NCBI GenBank assembly: GCA_964501185.1
Contig: CAZCRT010000002.1
Span: 1-64,000, forward strand
Direction: 5' to 3'
Origin: BS150m-G50 sp964501185 [NCBI: uncultured Bacteroidia bacterium]
GTDB lineage: Bacteria > CAIWAD01 > BS150m-G50
DNA length: 64,000 nt
In this document: positions 8,882-18,141 of the stretch, in pieces
Position numbering within the stretch: the stretch's first letter is position 1
Layout: each line of letters begins with the position of its first letter
Made by a program: the position numbers and the translations under genes
The notes under the pieces: model-generated
Databases searched by the model: none
What the model was told of the DNA's origin: nothing
What the model saw: the letters and a program-made list of their open reading frames with translations, nothing else

Positions 8882-10233
8882 GTATGGACGGTGATATCAG
8901 ATCCACAGAAGAGAAACTGAGTGGCTGGGGTGGACACCCCCGGTTGCCTGTCCGGCTCTGGCGTCCTCAAAACACTGAACAGCTTACACAATCTGCTATA
9001 CTCGAAAACCTGATCGCCCGCGGTGAAGGACGCAGCTACGGTGATCAGTCTATCAACAACAACGGTAACGTGATACAGATGGCCGGTTTGAACCGGCTCA
9101 TTGCATTTGACGCTGAGAGTGGGCTGTTACAATGCGAGGCTGGGCTGACACTTGCCGACATTCAACAGCATTATATTCCACGAGGATGGCTGTTGCCGGT
9201 CACACCGGGAACGCGCTATGTACAGGTCGGAGGTGCTATCGCCGCGGATGTGCATGGTAAAAACCATCATCGTGCCGGTGCCTTTTCCAACTGGGTCGAA
9301 GAGCTCACTCTGCTGCTGCCGGATGGTCGTCAGATGATCTGCAACCGGCGGGAAAACACCGAGCTGTTTCAAGCTACTTCCGGGGGGATGGGACTGACCG
9401 GTATCATAGTCAGTGCCACACTTCGCCTGAAGAAAATCAGAACATCCCGAGTTCATCAACAACAACGCAGAGCAGGGTCGCTGTCAGAGATGCTGGAGCT
9501 GTTGACAGAGGCCGATAAAACCAGTGAGTATTCAGTAGCCTGGCTGGATGGGGCTGCGAGCGGCATCAAACTTGGAAGAGGAGTAGTATTCAGTGGTAAT
9601 GATGCTCTACCAGAGGAGCTATCCACACTGCAGCGAACCGAGCCGTTACGCCTGAAACTACCCGCGCAATGGGGAATTCCCTGGCAACTGCCTTCCCGCA
9701 CTCTGTCACGCAGTGTAATACAATCGTTTAATAAACTCTACTGGCAGACACATGGCGATCAGGAGCAGATTCTGGATCTCTATCATTTTTTCTACCCACT
9801 GGACTCTGTGAGCAACTGGAACCGTGTCTATGGCAGGGCAGGATTCACACAGTATCAATTCGTTCTGCCGCAGGAATCATCAGAGGCTGGTGTAGCAGAG
9901 ATATTGGAAAAAGTGACAGGTTACGGAGGTTCCTCACTTGCTGTTCTGAAGCGGATGGGAGCGGGAAACGGAATGCTTTCATTCCCGATACCCGGTATCA
10001 CGGTCGCCCTTGATTTCCCTCTGCGTCCGGGACTCTTTGATATGCTGGATGAACTTGACGAAATTGTGATAAAGAATGGTGGTCGGATATATCTGGCAAA
10101 GGATATGCGCCTGAAGCCTGAGCGCCTGCGCGAAATGTATCACGACCTGCCGCGCTGGCTGGAGATAAGGCGTGAGTTTGATCCGGAAGGACGACTCGTT
10201 TCCAATCTCTCACAAAGACTGGAGCTGGACTGA
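8878..10233 (+). CDS. DprE1-like FAD-dependent oxidoreductase (decaprenylphosphoryl-ribose 2-oxidase family)
   Basis: The 451-residue protein follows DprE1 from end to end: ARGEGRSYGDQSIN for FAD binding, PVTPGTRYVQVGGAIAADVH then GKNHHRAGAF (flavin-contacting H126), GGMGLTGIIVSATL, and the C-terminal LSFPIPG, IYLAKD and REFDPEGR segments. K408 matches the substrate-binding lysine in AKD. In mycobacteria DprE1 oxidises the ribose C2 of decaprenylphosphoryl ribose, and DprE2 then reduces it to arabinose. The next gene is a DprE2-like reductase, so the same two-step epimerisation is likely. At the benzothiazinone-target cysteine (NxCVDFP in mycobacteria) this protein has A377 (TVALDFP). The lipid carrier and the final glycan are unknown. 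Confidence 0.8.
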   Translation: MSMDGDIRSTEEKLSGWGGHPRLPVRLWRPQNTEQLTQSAILENLIARGEGRSYGDQSINNNGNVIQMAGLNRLIAFDAESGLLQCEAGLTLADIQQHYIPRGWLLPVTPGTRYVQVGGAIAADVHGKNHHRAGAFSNWVEELTLLLPDGRQMICNRRENTELFQATSGGMGLTGIIVSATLRLKKIRTSRVHQQQRRAGSLSEMLELLTEADKTSEYSVAWLDGAASGIKLGRGVVFSGNDALPEELSTLQRTEPLRLKLPAQWGIPWQLPSRTLSRSVIQSFNKLYWQTHGDQEQILDLYHFFYPLDSVSNWNRVYGRAGFTQYQFVLPQESSEAGVAEILEKVTGYGGSSLAVLKRMGAGNGMLSFPIPGITVALDFPLRPGLFDMLDELDEIVIKNGGRIYLAKDMRLKPERLREMYHDLPRWLEIRREFDPEGRLVSNLSQRLELD

Positions 10234-10979
10234 TGCGTATAGCAGTTTTTGGAGCAACCTCAGATATCGCTGCAGCCTGTTTGCGTCTCTGGGCGGCACG
10301 TGGCGACAGCCTGCAACTGTTCTCCCGTAACGCCGGGAAGCAGGCACAGCTGGCCACGGAACTGCGGGAGCGCTGGCAATGCGAAATCAGCGAGTATCTG
10401 TTTGATGCTGATCAACCTGATTCGATTCTGGCGGCAGCAGCTATTCTGAAGGAACGCCTGCAGGGGGATGCAGGCACTGTCGACTTGATATTCATCGCCT
10501 TCGGTTATCTCGGTAACAACGAGGAGTCCCTGCATAATGCTGCTGAGGCAAGCCGAATAACACGTGTGAACTATAGTGCTACTGTCGACCTGTTGACCGC
10601 TCTCACCCCGATACTGGAGGAACAGCAGAGTGGGCAGGTTGTTGTTATCTCCTCTGTAGCTGGTGAGCGGGGCAGAGGGGGACTGGCGGTATACGGTGCT
10701 GCCAAGGCCGGTGTAACAGCTTATTGTGAAGGCTTGCGCGGCTGGCTGTATAGATTCGGTGTCGGAGTGACGATCATTAAACCGGGGATAATCCGCACCG
10801 CGATGACTGATCATCTGCCGGCTTCCCGATTGATAAGCAGTCCACAGACAATCGCACCTGCGATTGTCAGAGCAATTGATCGCAGGAAGCATAAAGCTTA
10901 TGTGCCACGTTTTTGGTGGTTGATTATGGCGATAGTGCGTATGTTACCGGAGTGGATTATGAAGCGGATAGATCGCTGA
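10233..10979 (+). CDS. DprE2-like short-chain dehydrogenase/reductase
   Basis: This 248-residue SDR enzyme has an N-terminal GATSDIAAACLRLWAARG cofactor motif. Its catalytic Ser-Tyr-Lys set is S141 in ISSVAG plus Y154 and K158 in VYGAAKAG. The C-terminal tail (YVPRFWWLIMAIVRMLPEWIMKRI) is hydrophobic and basic, as in DprE2, and could sit at the membrane. Its start shares one base with the DprE1-like stop, so the pair is translationally coupled. The expected role is NAD(P)H-dependent reduction of the 2-keto intermediate to lipid-linked arabinofuranose. SDR sequence alone would not prove this; the coupling to a DprE1-like gene is the main support. Confidence 0.78.
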   Translation: MRIAVFGATSDIAAACLRLWAARGDSLQLFSRNAGKQAQLATELRERWQCEISEYLFDADQPDSILAAAAILKERLQGDAGTVDLIFIAFGYLGNNEESLHNAAEASRITRVNYSATVDLLTALTPILEEQQSGQVVVISSVAGERGRGGLAVYGAAKAGVTAYCEGLRGWLYRFGVGVTIIKPGIIRTAMTDHLPASRLISSPQTIAPAIVRAIDRRKHKAYVPRFWWLIMAIVRMLPEWIMKRIDR

Positions 10980-11046
10980 TTGAGGTTGCGCTCCACAGGA
11001 AGATCTGATTTGATAGAACTTATGGACTAATCGGTAGAGGCGAATC

Positions 11047-11952
11047 ATGAAAAGAGATAAACCATTCAAACTGATTCCGAGAATCGCTGTAGTTTCCTTA
11101 TCGATGGTTTTATTTCTTCTGACCGTACTAACTGCTCAGGCACAGGATATCTATCTTTTCGGTGAGACTTCTTTTCACTATGATCAGGTTTGGGGTCCCC
11201 TGGAGGGTGACTTCTTTGCGGAAGGTTCTATCGATACTACTGATGGTCTTTCCGGTGGTGTGATCGCATATGAGTACCCTGATTCCACCGGAACCACTTT
11301 TATGCATCTGGCGGTCAGTGTAAACAGCGACAGCACACTGGACCTGTTTGGAATGTACATTAACACAGAGGGTGAGCTGGAACCGGGTGACTACCCTATC
11401 TCTACTTCAAATCTGTTTTTCTTTATTGCTGGCGCTGATTCATTTGTTGTACCGGAGAATCCTGACAGCATCGACATTTTTGACCTGCTGGATATGATAC
11501 AGGCGGATTACAAGTTTGCATCGACCAGCGGCTCCATCAGCATGACTACAGTAGAAGAGGGTGTGCGTGAGGGCAGCTTCTCCGGTTCCGCTATTGATAT
11601 CGAGCAGGTGCCCCCGGTCATCATCCAGGTTGAGCAGGGGGAGTTTTCCCTGTTGCAGTTACCTGAAGCAGTTATGCCGGTAGCTGTTCCTTCCCGCCTG
11701 GCGCTGGGTTGTTACCCCAATCCCTTTAATCCTGCTATGACTGTAGTCTTGTCACTGGAAAGCCCTTCCAGTGTGAATCTGGAAGTCTTCAATCTGCAGG
11801 GACAGCTTGTCAGTCAACTCTACCGGGGGCAGTTGTCAGCCGGACAACATCTGTTTCAATATGAACCGGTAGCGCTTCCATCAGGAACCTACCTGATCCG
11901 GGCTGTTACACCCACCGATCAGATCAGCCGCAAGGTTCAGTACCTGAGATAA
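11047..11952 (+). CDS. Small secreted T9SS cargo protein
   Basis: The 301-residue protein begins with a signal peptide (hydrophobic VVSLSMVLFLLTVLTAQAQ). The body of about 190 residues is acidic and beta-rich with no family I recognise. The C-terminal 75 residues form a T9SS type A sorting domain: CYPNPFNPAMTVVLSL, NLEVFNLQGQLVSQL, SGTYLIRAVTP, ending KVQYLR. GAGG lies just upstream of the ATG. It follows the DprE-like pair by 67 bases. Its stop codon abuts the stop of the minus-strand gene with no base between them. Confidence 0.82.
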   Translation: MKRDKPFKLIPRIAVVSLSMVLFLLTVLTAQAQDIYLFGETSFHYDQVWGPLEGDFFAEGSIDTTDGLSGGVIAYEYPDSTGTTFMHLAVSVNSDSTLDLFGMYINTEGELEPGDYPISTSNLFFFIAGADSFVVPENPDSIDIFDLLDMIQADYKFASTSGSISMTTVEEGVREGSFSGSAIDIEQVPPVIIQVEQGEFSLLQLPEAVMPVAVPSRLALGCYPNPFNPAMTVVLSLESPSSVNLEVFNLQGQLVSQLYRGQLSAGQHLFQYEPVALPSGTYLIRAVTPTDQISRKVQYLR

Positions 11953-14277
11953 CTATTCTACAACCACCGCCTTCACCTGGTAGAACTGCTGCTCACCGGA
12001 CACAGCTTCACTCCAGCTGGTTGTCGTTACCTCACCACTGACATTCACAAATCCGGCATATGGATTTATTGATGCATATACACGATAATGCGACGCTGAC
12101 TCAACAGGATCCCAGCTGAGTTCAGCAAGGCCAATGTTAATCTGGATGGTCAGGTTCTCAGGTGCAGCCAGACCTGTCTCGGCTTCTATAAACAGTGGCT
12201 CTTCGGAGATTACCAGAACCGTGCTGTGCTGCACTGTTTGATTACCGTGTCCATCCGTAGTGAGCAAATCCCCTGACAGTTGCGTGGAGAAATCGACCAC
12301 CTCGCTGCCCGAATCAGTCCAGACCGCGTAAATCGGCTGTTCGTTCTTCAGCATTCGATGGACATTGATGTTTTCACCCATATCGATCTCCGCATCATAC
12401 CCGGCTTCATTAAGCAATGTCGGCATGGCTGCAAAAGTGTAAGGATAGGGATCCCCGTCTACATGATTAAAGGAAGAAGCACCGGGATTTACAGCTTCCC
12501 AATCCAGGAAACTCTGATGAATCTCTGAACCGGAGGCGTAGACAGCAACCACATCCCCGGTGGGCAGGGTGTGGTCAATGAAATTGTCATTCAGCCAGGA
12601 TAGCATCTCCACAATGGCGTCCCGGTGTTGGTTAGTCTGCCCGGGATGAGAGTTGAATCCCCACACCCAGATTTTATCATCCATATTGTTGCGAACGCGA
12701 CTCAACCATTCAATGTAGATCATCAGAAAGCGGCGTTTCATTTGATCCAGTAACAGATTCATGCCATGAGCATTCGGTTTGTTAATCTGGGGCAGATGCG
12801 GTATGGTGCAGAACTGCATTGTCAGGTCCTCTTCCAGTACACCGGAACCGGGAGCGGTGGCAGGTCTGAAAGGATTCCAGACCTGATGACCAAAACTCCA
12901 GTATCCCTCTTCACCGGGTCCGGTGATGAAGTCAAACTGGTGCAGATCCATCATGTCGTCGAGATACAGATCCCCGGTCTGCGTGCAGAGATGGAAGTTG
13001 TTCTCAGCTCCCACCACTGCGTCAACAAACATCTCGGCGTCACCTATGATCTGGTTCACAAGTCCAAATGACATGGGACCACTGTGCTGAACCCAGTTAT
13101 GCGGACCTTCATAAGTGACAAGATGAGAATGCGTTCCCACATCGAATCCACTCTCCAGATACTGTTGAAAGTCAGCTTCATGTCCATATTCCAGGCAATA
13201 CTCCATGTACTCACCGTTCGATTCAAGGGTAAGTCTGGCCCCATACTGCAGAGCAGTCTCCCACAGCCAGTTGACCTCTGTCCGTCGGGTTTCATAGTCA
13301 GGGCCTACATGCATCGGCTCAATATGAACATCGAAGATAACCTGGATCGGAGGTTCGTTGGGATTTTCTGTTACCAATGGTGGCATAGCCGTCAGTTCCA
13401 GCAGGTATTCTTCTTTCAGAATGGTGAAGTCAACCTCATTCGGTAACCATTCCGGCGGGTCCTGCATGGAATAGACAGTGTTCGGGGAATTAGCAGTAAA
13501 CCCGGTTTCGCTGTTGACACGGGTCCAGGTGCAGATGCCTTCTCCGCCATACGAGCCGTGTGTGGCCCGGTTGTTCAGTACAATTGCATGCTCGTTATCC
13601 GGCTGTGCATGATCTGTTACGCTTTGAAGCCGTTGGTAGTAACCGGGAAAACCGTTGATGAGATTGACAGGTTCCCGTTCGTACCACCATTCTTCATCAG
13701 CGATATCATGAGGAACATGACCATTGGGGACAGCTGTGTCGGAGCGATCGGAAGGGCCTTCAGTGTCTATCAGGAATTTCACTGGTGGAGAATCAGGGTA
13801 GCGGCCAAGCGTTCCTGCACCCATGGTGATACCGTACGAATTTGTAGATACACCGATGTTATCCGACTGAACTTCCGGCAGATTGCTCAGATACAGCAGG
13901 ATTTCATGTAACCCGTCCTGCTGGATATACCCGCAGTAATCCTCCACTGTATAGGTGCCATCATTGGTACTTAATCCTCTGCCATCGGGATCGAAGTGTA
14001 TGACGATTAATCCCAGATCAGCGTATTGCTGGGCGCGGCCGGTTTGATCAAAACCGATTCCTGATCCGCTACCACCGGGAACCAGTACCAGTCCTGGATA
14101 GGTCAGATCAGGATCAAAGTCTATCGGTCGATGAATATGGCAGTACAGGTCAACTCCACTGGAAGGATTATGAATCCAGACCACCTCTTCTGTCTGAGCG
14201 AGACTCGCATCGGGTGAAATCGTCAGACAAAACACAATCATTACAAACAAAGGTGACATGAACATCCTGCTTTTCAT
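11953..14277 (-). CDS. Secreted multidomain protein: alpha/beta-hydrolase-like, deacetylase-like and FnIII domains
   Basis: I place the start at 14277, where GGAGG sits about six bases before an ATG that opens a signal peptide (core MSPLFVMIVFCLTISP). The longer frame adds 28 residues without a leader. The 774-residue product starts with an alpha/beta-hydrolase-like region (LVLVPGGSGSG, then a nucleophile-elbow-like GVSTNSYGITMG). A middle part resembles polysaccharide-deacetylase-like folds by eye (VIFDVHIEPMHV, FDVGTHSHL, WVWGFNSHPG). The last 80 residues are FnIII-like and end exactly at FYQVKAVVVE. There is no T9SS tail. Substrate is unknown, and the deacetylase likeness is the weakest part of the call. 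Confidence 0.65.
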   Translation of the reverse strand: MKSRMFMSPLFVMIVFCLTISPDASLAQTEEVVWIHNPSSGVDLYCHIHRPIDFDPDLTYPGLVLVPGGSGSGIGFDQTGRAQQYADLGLIVIHFDPDGRGLSTNDGTYTVEDYCGYIQQDGLHEILLYLSNLPEVQSDNIGVSTNSYGITMGAGTLGRYPDSPPVKFLIDTEGPSDRSDTAVPNGHVPHDIADEEWWYEREPVNLINGFPGYYQRLQSVTDHAQPDNEHAIVLNNRATHGSYGGEGICTWTRVNSETGFTANSPNTVYSMQDPPEWLPNEVDFTILKEEYLLELTAMPPLVTENPNEPPIQVIFDVHIEPMHVGPDYETRRTEVNWLWETALQYGARLTLESNGEYMEYCLEYGHEADFQQYLESGFDVGTHSHLVTYEGPHNWVQHSGPMSFGLVNQIIGDAEMFVDAVVGAENNFHLCTQTGDLYLDDMMDLHQFDFITGPGEEGYWSFGHQVWNPFRPATAPGSGVLEEDLTMQFCTIPHLPQINKPNAHGMNLLLDQMKRRFLMIYIEWLSRVRNNMDDKIWVWGFNSHPGQTNQHRDAIVEMLSWLNDNFIDHTLPTGDVVAVYASGSEIHQSFLDWEAVNPGASSFNHVDGDPYPYTFAAMPTLLNEAGYDAEIDMGENINVHRMLKNEQPIYAVWTDSGSEVVDFSTQLSGDLLTTDGHGNQTVQHSTVLVISEEPLFIEAETGLAAPENLTIQINIGLAELSWDPVESASHYRVYASINPYAGFVNVSGEVTTTSWSEAVSGEQQFYQVKAVVVE

Positions 14278-14476
14278 AACAAGCCTCCAACAGTCTTGTA
14301 AGTTCCTCGATTGCACAGGTGTCATGTTGCAAAGGTCATGCCATGAAGAATTCCGGGGCACATCACCTGTTCATTCCTTATCGACGCCACAATTGTACTT
14401 ATTGATCACTTCTGTTATTCGTAGTTTTGTACCAGATGAAGTCGAAAAGGGCGAGTCATTGTATGACAGGGCGCTT

Positions 14477-17400
14477 CTACTCCACCCTCACCGCCTTCAC
14501 TCTATAGAACCTGTTCTCCCCTGCAGGTTCCGGATCGAGCCAGGCGGTTTCGTAAGTGGGCGGGCTCTCCACCTCCCAGCCGGCCGGGAAGGGTGCATGG
14601 GCATCTGTAGATGAATAGATGACGTAATACACCAGATCACCAGGTACAGCCTCCCAGGTGAGTGTTACAATCCCACTATCTACTGTGATCTGCAGCTGTT
14701 GTGGGGGTGAGGGTGGTTCAACAAGCATGAACTCACCCGGCGTCACAGAGAAGACAGTCGTGCGCCACCAATCCTGGTAGATCGGGCGTATCCGCCAGTA
14801 GTGCATTATATCCTGCTGGATCAGAACGAAGTCATCCAGACTTCCGAGCACAACTCCCATGACGATGTCTCGCTGAGCGGGTGGATCTGTAAGGGGAATC
14901 CACTGTTCCAGCAGAGGCGGATCGAAACCGGTATCGGTATCTATCTGTAACTCAAATCCTACCAGTTCCTCAAGAAGCTGAAGCTCCCAGTTAAGCACAT
15001 CTTCCGAACCCATTACCCCAATGTTGGTGAGATTGAGATCTACAGTGGACGCGAAGAAGTCAAACGTACTTTCCTGCCATGTTGAACCTGCGCTGTTGTG
15101 ATCAATGGCCTGCACAGCTGCCCGGATCGTTCTGTTTTCCTGCGGATAGGCTTGTGCAGTGATACATGAGCCTGCCATGGTCCATTCCTCAAAATTACTC
15201 AAGCTTCCGCGGGCAGGAATGAGCCTGTGACCAGTTACAGGGTCCGCCATCCCGGGCATGTAGCCAATTGGATTTTCTGGTGATCCGATCTGCAGATTAT
15301 AAGATAGCCCGGGACTGGGGGTCTGGGCATCACTGGCTGGATCCCAGCTTAGACTCAGGTTGCCGTCACTGTTAACAAGTGTGAAACTGGCAGGTGCCAC
15401 AGGAGGACTGTTTGCAAACGGGATATTGTTACGGTAGATTAGCGAGGTTTGCCCGGAATCGGCCTCTCCTGTCAGCAGAATGTCCAGATCACCATCGTTA
15501 TCATAGTCACCCCACTGAGCAGAACTGTAACGTACACCCGACAAAGCAGCCGCGATTTCTACAAAACTGCCGTCGTCATTGCGGTAGATGCACGAAGTAA
15601 AACCAGCGCTTGTGTCGCCTGTCAACAGGATATCCAGATCGCCATCGTTGTCGCAATCCCCCCATTGAACTGAACCATTGTTTATATCAGGCAGGGCAGC
15701 TGCAATATCCACAAAGCTGCCATTGTCGTTACGGTAAATGCGAGTGAGATATCCACTCCACGGTGATCCAGTGAGTAGGATATCCAGGTCACCATCGTTG
15801 TCGTAGTCACCCCATTGGACGGAGCTGGCATAAACACCGGTCAATCCTGCTTCTATATCTACAAAACTGCCGTTGTCGTTGCGGTAAATATATGAATAGG
15901 CTCCATAGTCGTTAGCACCTGTGAGCAGGATATCCAGATCACCATCGTTATCATAATCCCCCCATTGAGAGGAACCGCTGGCGATATTCGGTAATCCATG
16001 AGCTGAAGGCTCGAAGTTGCCCTCGTTGTTGTTGTAGATATGTGTGTAGTAGCTATAGTTTAGATTATATCCTGTCTGTAGAATGTCCAGATCACCATCA
16101 TTATCGTAATCACCCCATTGGATAGAGCCACCAGCGATACTCTGGAAGTTCGCCCCAGCATCTATGAAGTCTCCATTATCGTTGCGGTAAAGGTGCGTGA
16201 GAAATTCATAGCCGGTATATCCCATCAGCAGGATATCCAGATCACCATCATTGTCGTAGTCACCCCACTGGGCGTTACTATTCATTACACCAGGCAAAGG
16301 TGCCATGATATTGACAAAACTACCGTTATCATTGCGGTAGATGTAGGAGATCGGGTTATAGTAGGAGATAGTACGACCGGTCAGCAGAATATCCAGATCT
16401 CCATCATTGTCGTAGTCCCCCCATTGAGTGGAACCCTGGAAAACATCATACAGGGGAGCTTCGATATCGGTGAAATGATCCAGTGTGGAGAAGTTCCAGA
16501 AGTCTGGCTCACTTATTCCGGCAAAGTAGTTGTCATTACCATCGTGGAAGGCATCAGAATCGATTTCCACATAGTAGCCTGTTTGCATCTGGAAATCTAC
16601 CGCTGGATCGATAGTGACAAGTGAATCCACAATACTCAGCCCGGTCGCAGCGAAGGTCTCGAAGACAGTGTCATCGCTTGTGTGTTTGATTGTGACAGTT
16701 CCTGCATCTGCTACAATCATCCGGTCAAAAACAATCTCCAGGCTCGAATCCAGGGGTATATTTGTGCTGTTATCTGCAGGGGAAAGTGAGACAATCTCCA
16801 GCTGCACTTCCCGGCTGATCATGAACTGGCTGAAAGTCTCGAGCGAGCTGAACACCGCCTGGTTTATCGGTTCATCGACATTTGTTGCAGAGAAAATGTT
16901 TGTCCAGGCGTTCACTGAATGACTGCTTCTACTCGACAGCCAGATATCTTCAGGATTCTGATTGTCAACATGAGAAAAACCCTCGGCCGGGGTCAGCAGC
17001 AGGTCAGCAGCGAAAACCGCATTTCCGAAACGGTTGACGATCCAGTATTGTGATACAAAATCATCCTGCAGACCTGGCAGCTGGTTCGGGGCCAGGTCAA
17101 GACGTGATACAGTTACAGTATCCGTTCCGGTGAAGCCTGTGTAGTCCAGCTCCAGACCGGTTCCGGTGAAATCAAAAGTTCCCATTGCGCTGACGATCTG
17201 TGTAAAACTGTTTCCCCCGCCAACAGGCACCGGTGATACCATCCGGTCGGCACCTGTCACCAGGCCATGATGAGTACCGGTGGCATCAAAGACAGTATCA
17301 CCTTCACCTTCATTTAACTGCCAGTAAGCGACCAGGCCAGTTTCATAACCGGAGAGAGTGAGATAGATCTGCTCCCGAATCTCATCTGATGACCTTGCAA

Positions 17401-17959
17401 CATTCCAGAGGCGCAGCTCCTCCATCTCGCCACGATAGGTTTCTGTACCGTAAGCCTCGTTTCCCCAGATGCCGATCTCAAGATCATCATTGTTATCCAG
17501 ACTGCCGGGGTGCACACCTGCCGGGTGGAATTGACCATCTACATAGAGGGAGATATTGTCCATCTCATCCCGCACAGCTGCCACATGATGCCAGAGACCG
17601 TCACTCATGATGAGAGGACCGCCCCCGGTCAGGAAGTATCCTGCGGTGGTTTCCAGCTCCAGAAAAAGCTGGTTACTCCCGTAAGCTCCCATTCCAAATG
17701 AGTACCAGTACGGACCCACACCACGCTTACTGATGATCCGTTTCCACAGAGAACCGGAAGAGTTGGTGTTTCGGATCCAGGCTTCAATTGTGAAAGGTCC
17801 GGTGCCGAAATTCAGTTCAGGATCATCAGCGACTTCAATCCCGTCATAGATGTCGGTGAACTGCAGACAGTTGCCGGGGAAAGGATCGCTGGCAAGTACA
17901 ACAGAGGTGGAGTAGAATAAACTAAGTAGAACAAGAGCGGACAGAGTGATCTTCTTCAT
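14477..17959 (-). CDS. Large secreted LamG / Ig-like / FG-GAP (VCBS) repeat / FnIII protein
   Basis: The 1160-residue protein has a signal peptide (KKITLSALVLLSLFYSTSVVLA) and GAGGAG upstream of its ATG. Residues about 45-240 form a LamG/concanavalin-like domain (FTIEAWIRN, LWHHVAAVRD, ISLYVDGQF, LRLWNVARS). About 390-500 is a SbsA-type Ig-like domain (SLSPADNSTNIPLDSSLEIVFDR reduced to its core PADNSTNIPLDS). Seven FG-GAP/VCBS units follow, each with DxDNDGDLDIL calcium-binding-like loops. The C-terminal 280 residues are FnIII-like and finish at FYRVKAVRVE. It looks like a surface or extracellular adhesive or carbohydrate-binding protein. No T9SS sorting domain is present. Confidence 0.85.
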   Translation of the reverse strand: MKKITLSALVLLSLFYSTSVVLASDPFPGNCLQFTDIYDGIEVADDPELNFGTGPFTIEAWIRNTNSSGSLWKRIISKRGVGPYWYSFGMGAYGSNQLFLELETTAGYFLTGGGPLIMSDGLWHHVAAVRDEMDNISLYVDGQFHPAGVHPGSLDNNDDLEIGIWGNEAYGTETYRGEMEELRLWNVARSSDEIREQIYLTLSGYETGLVAYWQLNEGEGDTVFDATGTHHGLVTGADRMVSPVPVGGGNSFTQIVSAMGTFDFTGTGLELDYTGFTGTDTVTVSRLDLAPNQLPGLQDDFVSQYWIVNRFGNAVFAADLLLTPAEGFSHVDNQNPEDIWLSSRSSHSVNAWTNIFSATNVDEPINQAVFSSLETFSQFMISREVQLEIVSLSPADNSTNIPLDSSLEIVFDRMIVADAGTVTIKHTSDDTVFETFAATGLSIVDSLVTIDPAVDFQMQTGYYVEIDSDAFHDGNDNYFAGISEPDFWNFSTLDHFTDIEAPLYDVFQGSTQWGDYDNDGDLDILLTGRTISYYNPISYIYRNDNGSFVNIMAPLPGVMNSNAQWGDYDNDGDLDILLMGYTGYEFLTHLYRNDNGDFIDAGANFQSIAGGSIQWGDYDNDGDLDILQTGYNLNYSYYTHIYNNNEGNFEPSAHGLPNIASGSSQWGDYDNDGDLDILLTGANDYGAYSYIYRNDNGSFVDIEAGLTGVYASSVQWGDYDNDGDLDILLTGSPWSGYLTRIYRNDNGSFVDIAAALPDINNGSVQWGDCDNDGDLDILLTGDTSAGFTSCIYRNDDGSFVEIAAALSGVRYSSAQWGDYDNDGDLDILLTGEADSGQTSLIYRNNIPFANSPPVAPASFTLVNSDGNLSLSWDPASDAQTPSPGLSYNLQIGSPENPIGYMPGMADPVTGHRLIPARGSLSNFEEWTMAGSCITAQAYPQENRTIRAAVQAIDHNSAGSTWQESTFDFFASTVDLNLTNIGVMGSEDVLNWELQLLEELVGFELQIDTDTGFDPPLLEQWIPLTDPPAQRDIVMGVVLGSLDDFVLIQQDIMHYWRIRPIYQDWWRTTVFSVTPGEFMLVEPPSPPQQLQITVDSGIVTLTWEAVPGDLVYYVIYSSTDAHAPFPAGWEVESPPTYETAWLDPEPAGENRFYRVKAVRVE
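15464..16440 (-). repeat. Seven tandem ~150-bp FG-GAP/VCBS repeat units
   Basis: Seven in-frame copies of a unit beginning QWGDYDNDGDLDILLTG occur at intervals of 150 or 153 bases, separated by variable sequence ending in IYRNDNGSFV-type strands. The sixth copy has CDND instead of YDND. The third has ILQTG. The conserved 45-base cores are nearly identical at DNA level, so copy-number change by recombination is possible. Confidence 0.9.
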
Positions 17960-18083
17960 TAGAATACTCCTCTGGTTTTGCGGTCAGCTCCATATGGGAC
18001 AGGCAGTAATACTATTCAGGAATCTGTTTATCTTAATTGTGTAGAGTTCAGCACTTAAGAACTCAAATGGCACGTCAGTCGCT

Positions 18084-18112
18084 AATATAGTCGATTATTA
18101 TAAATAATTCAA
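18084..18112 (-). promoter_or_regulatory. Predicted promoter for the LamG/VCBS gene
   Basis: On the minus strand TTGAAT (18112-18107) and TATATT (18089-18084) are 17 bases apart, giving a leader of about 120 bases before the start at 17959. It sits in the AT-rich part of the divergent gap. Confidence 0.4.
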
Positions 18113-18129
18113 TTTAAAAGCCATATTTC

Positions 18130-18141
18130 ATCAATATTGAT
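18130..18141. promoter_or_regulatory. Perfect 12-base palindrome, possible operator
   Basis: ATCAATATTGAT is a perfect palindrome. It lies 18 bases upstream of the predicted minus-strand -35 element, between two divergent transcription units. The regulator is unknown, and AT-rich palindromes of this size can occur by chance. Confidence 0.3.

Noticed and set aside
15464-16440. Regular 150-base repeats considered as CRISPR or a satellite.
   Set aside because: They are in frame, encode DNDGDLDIL loops and are much longer than CRISPR units.
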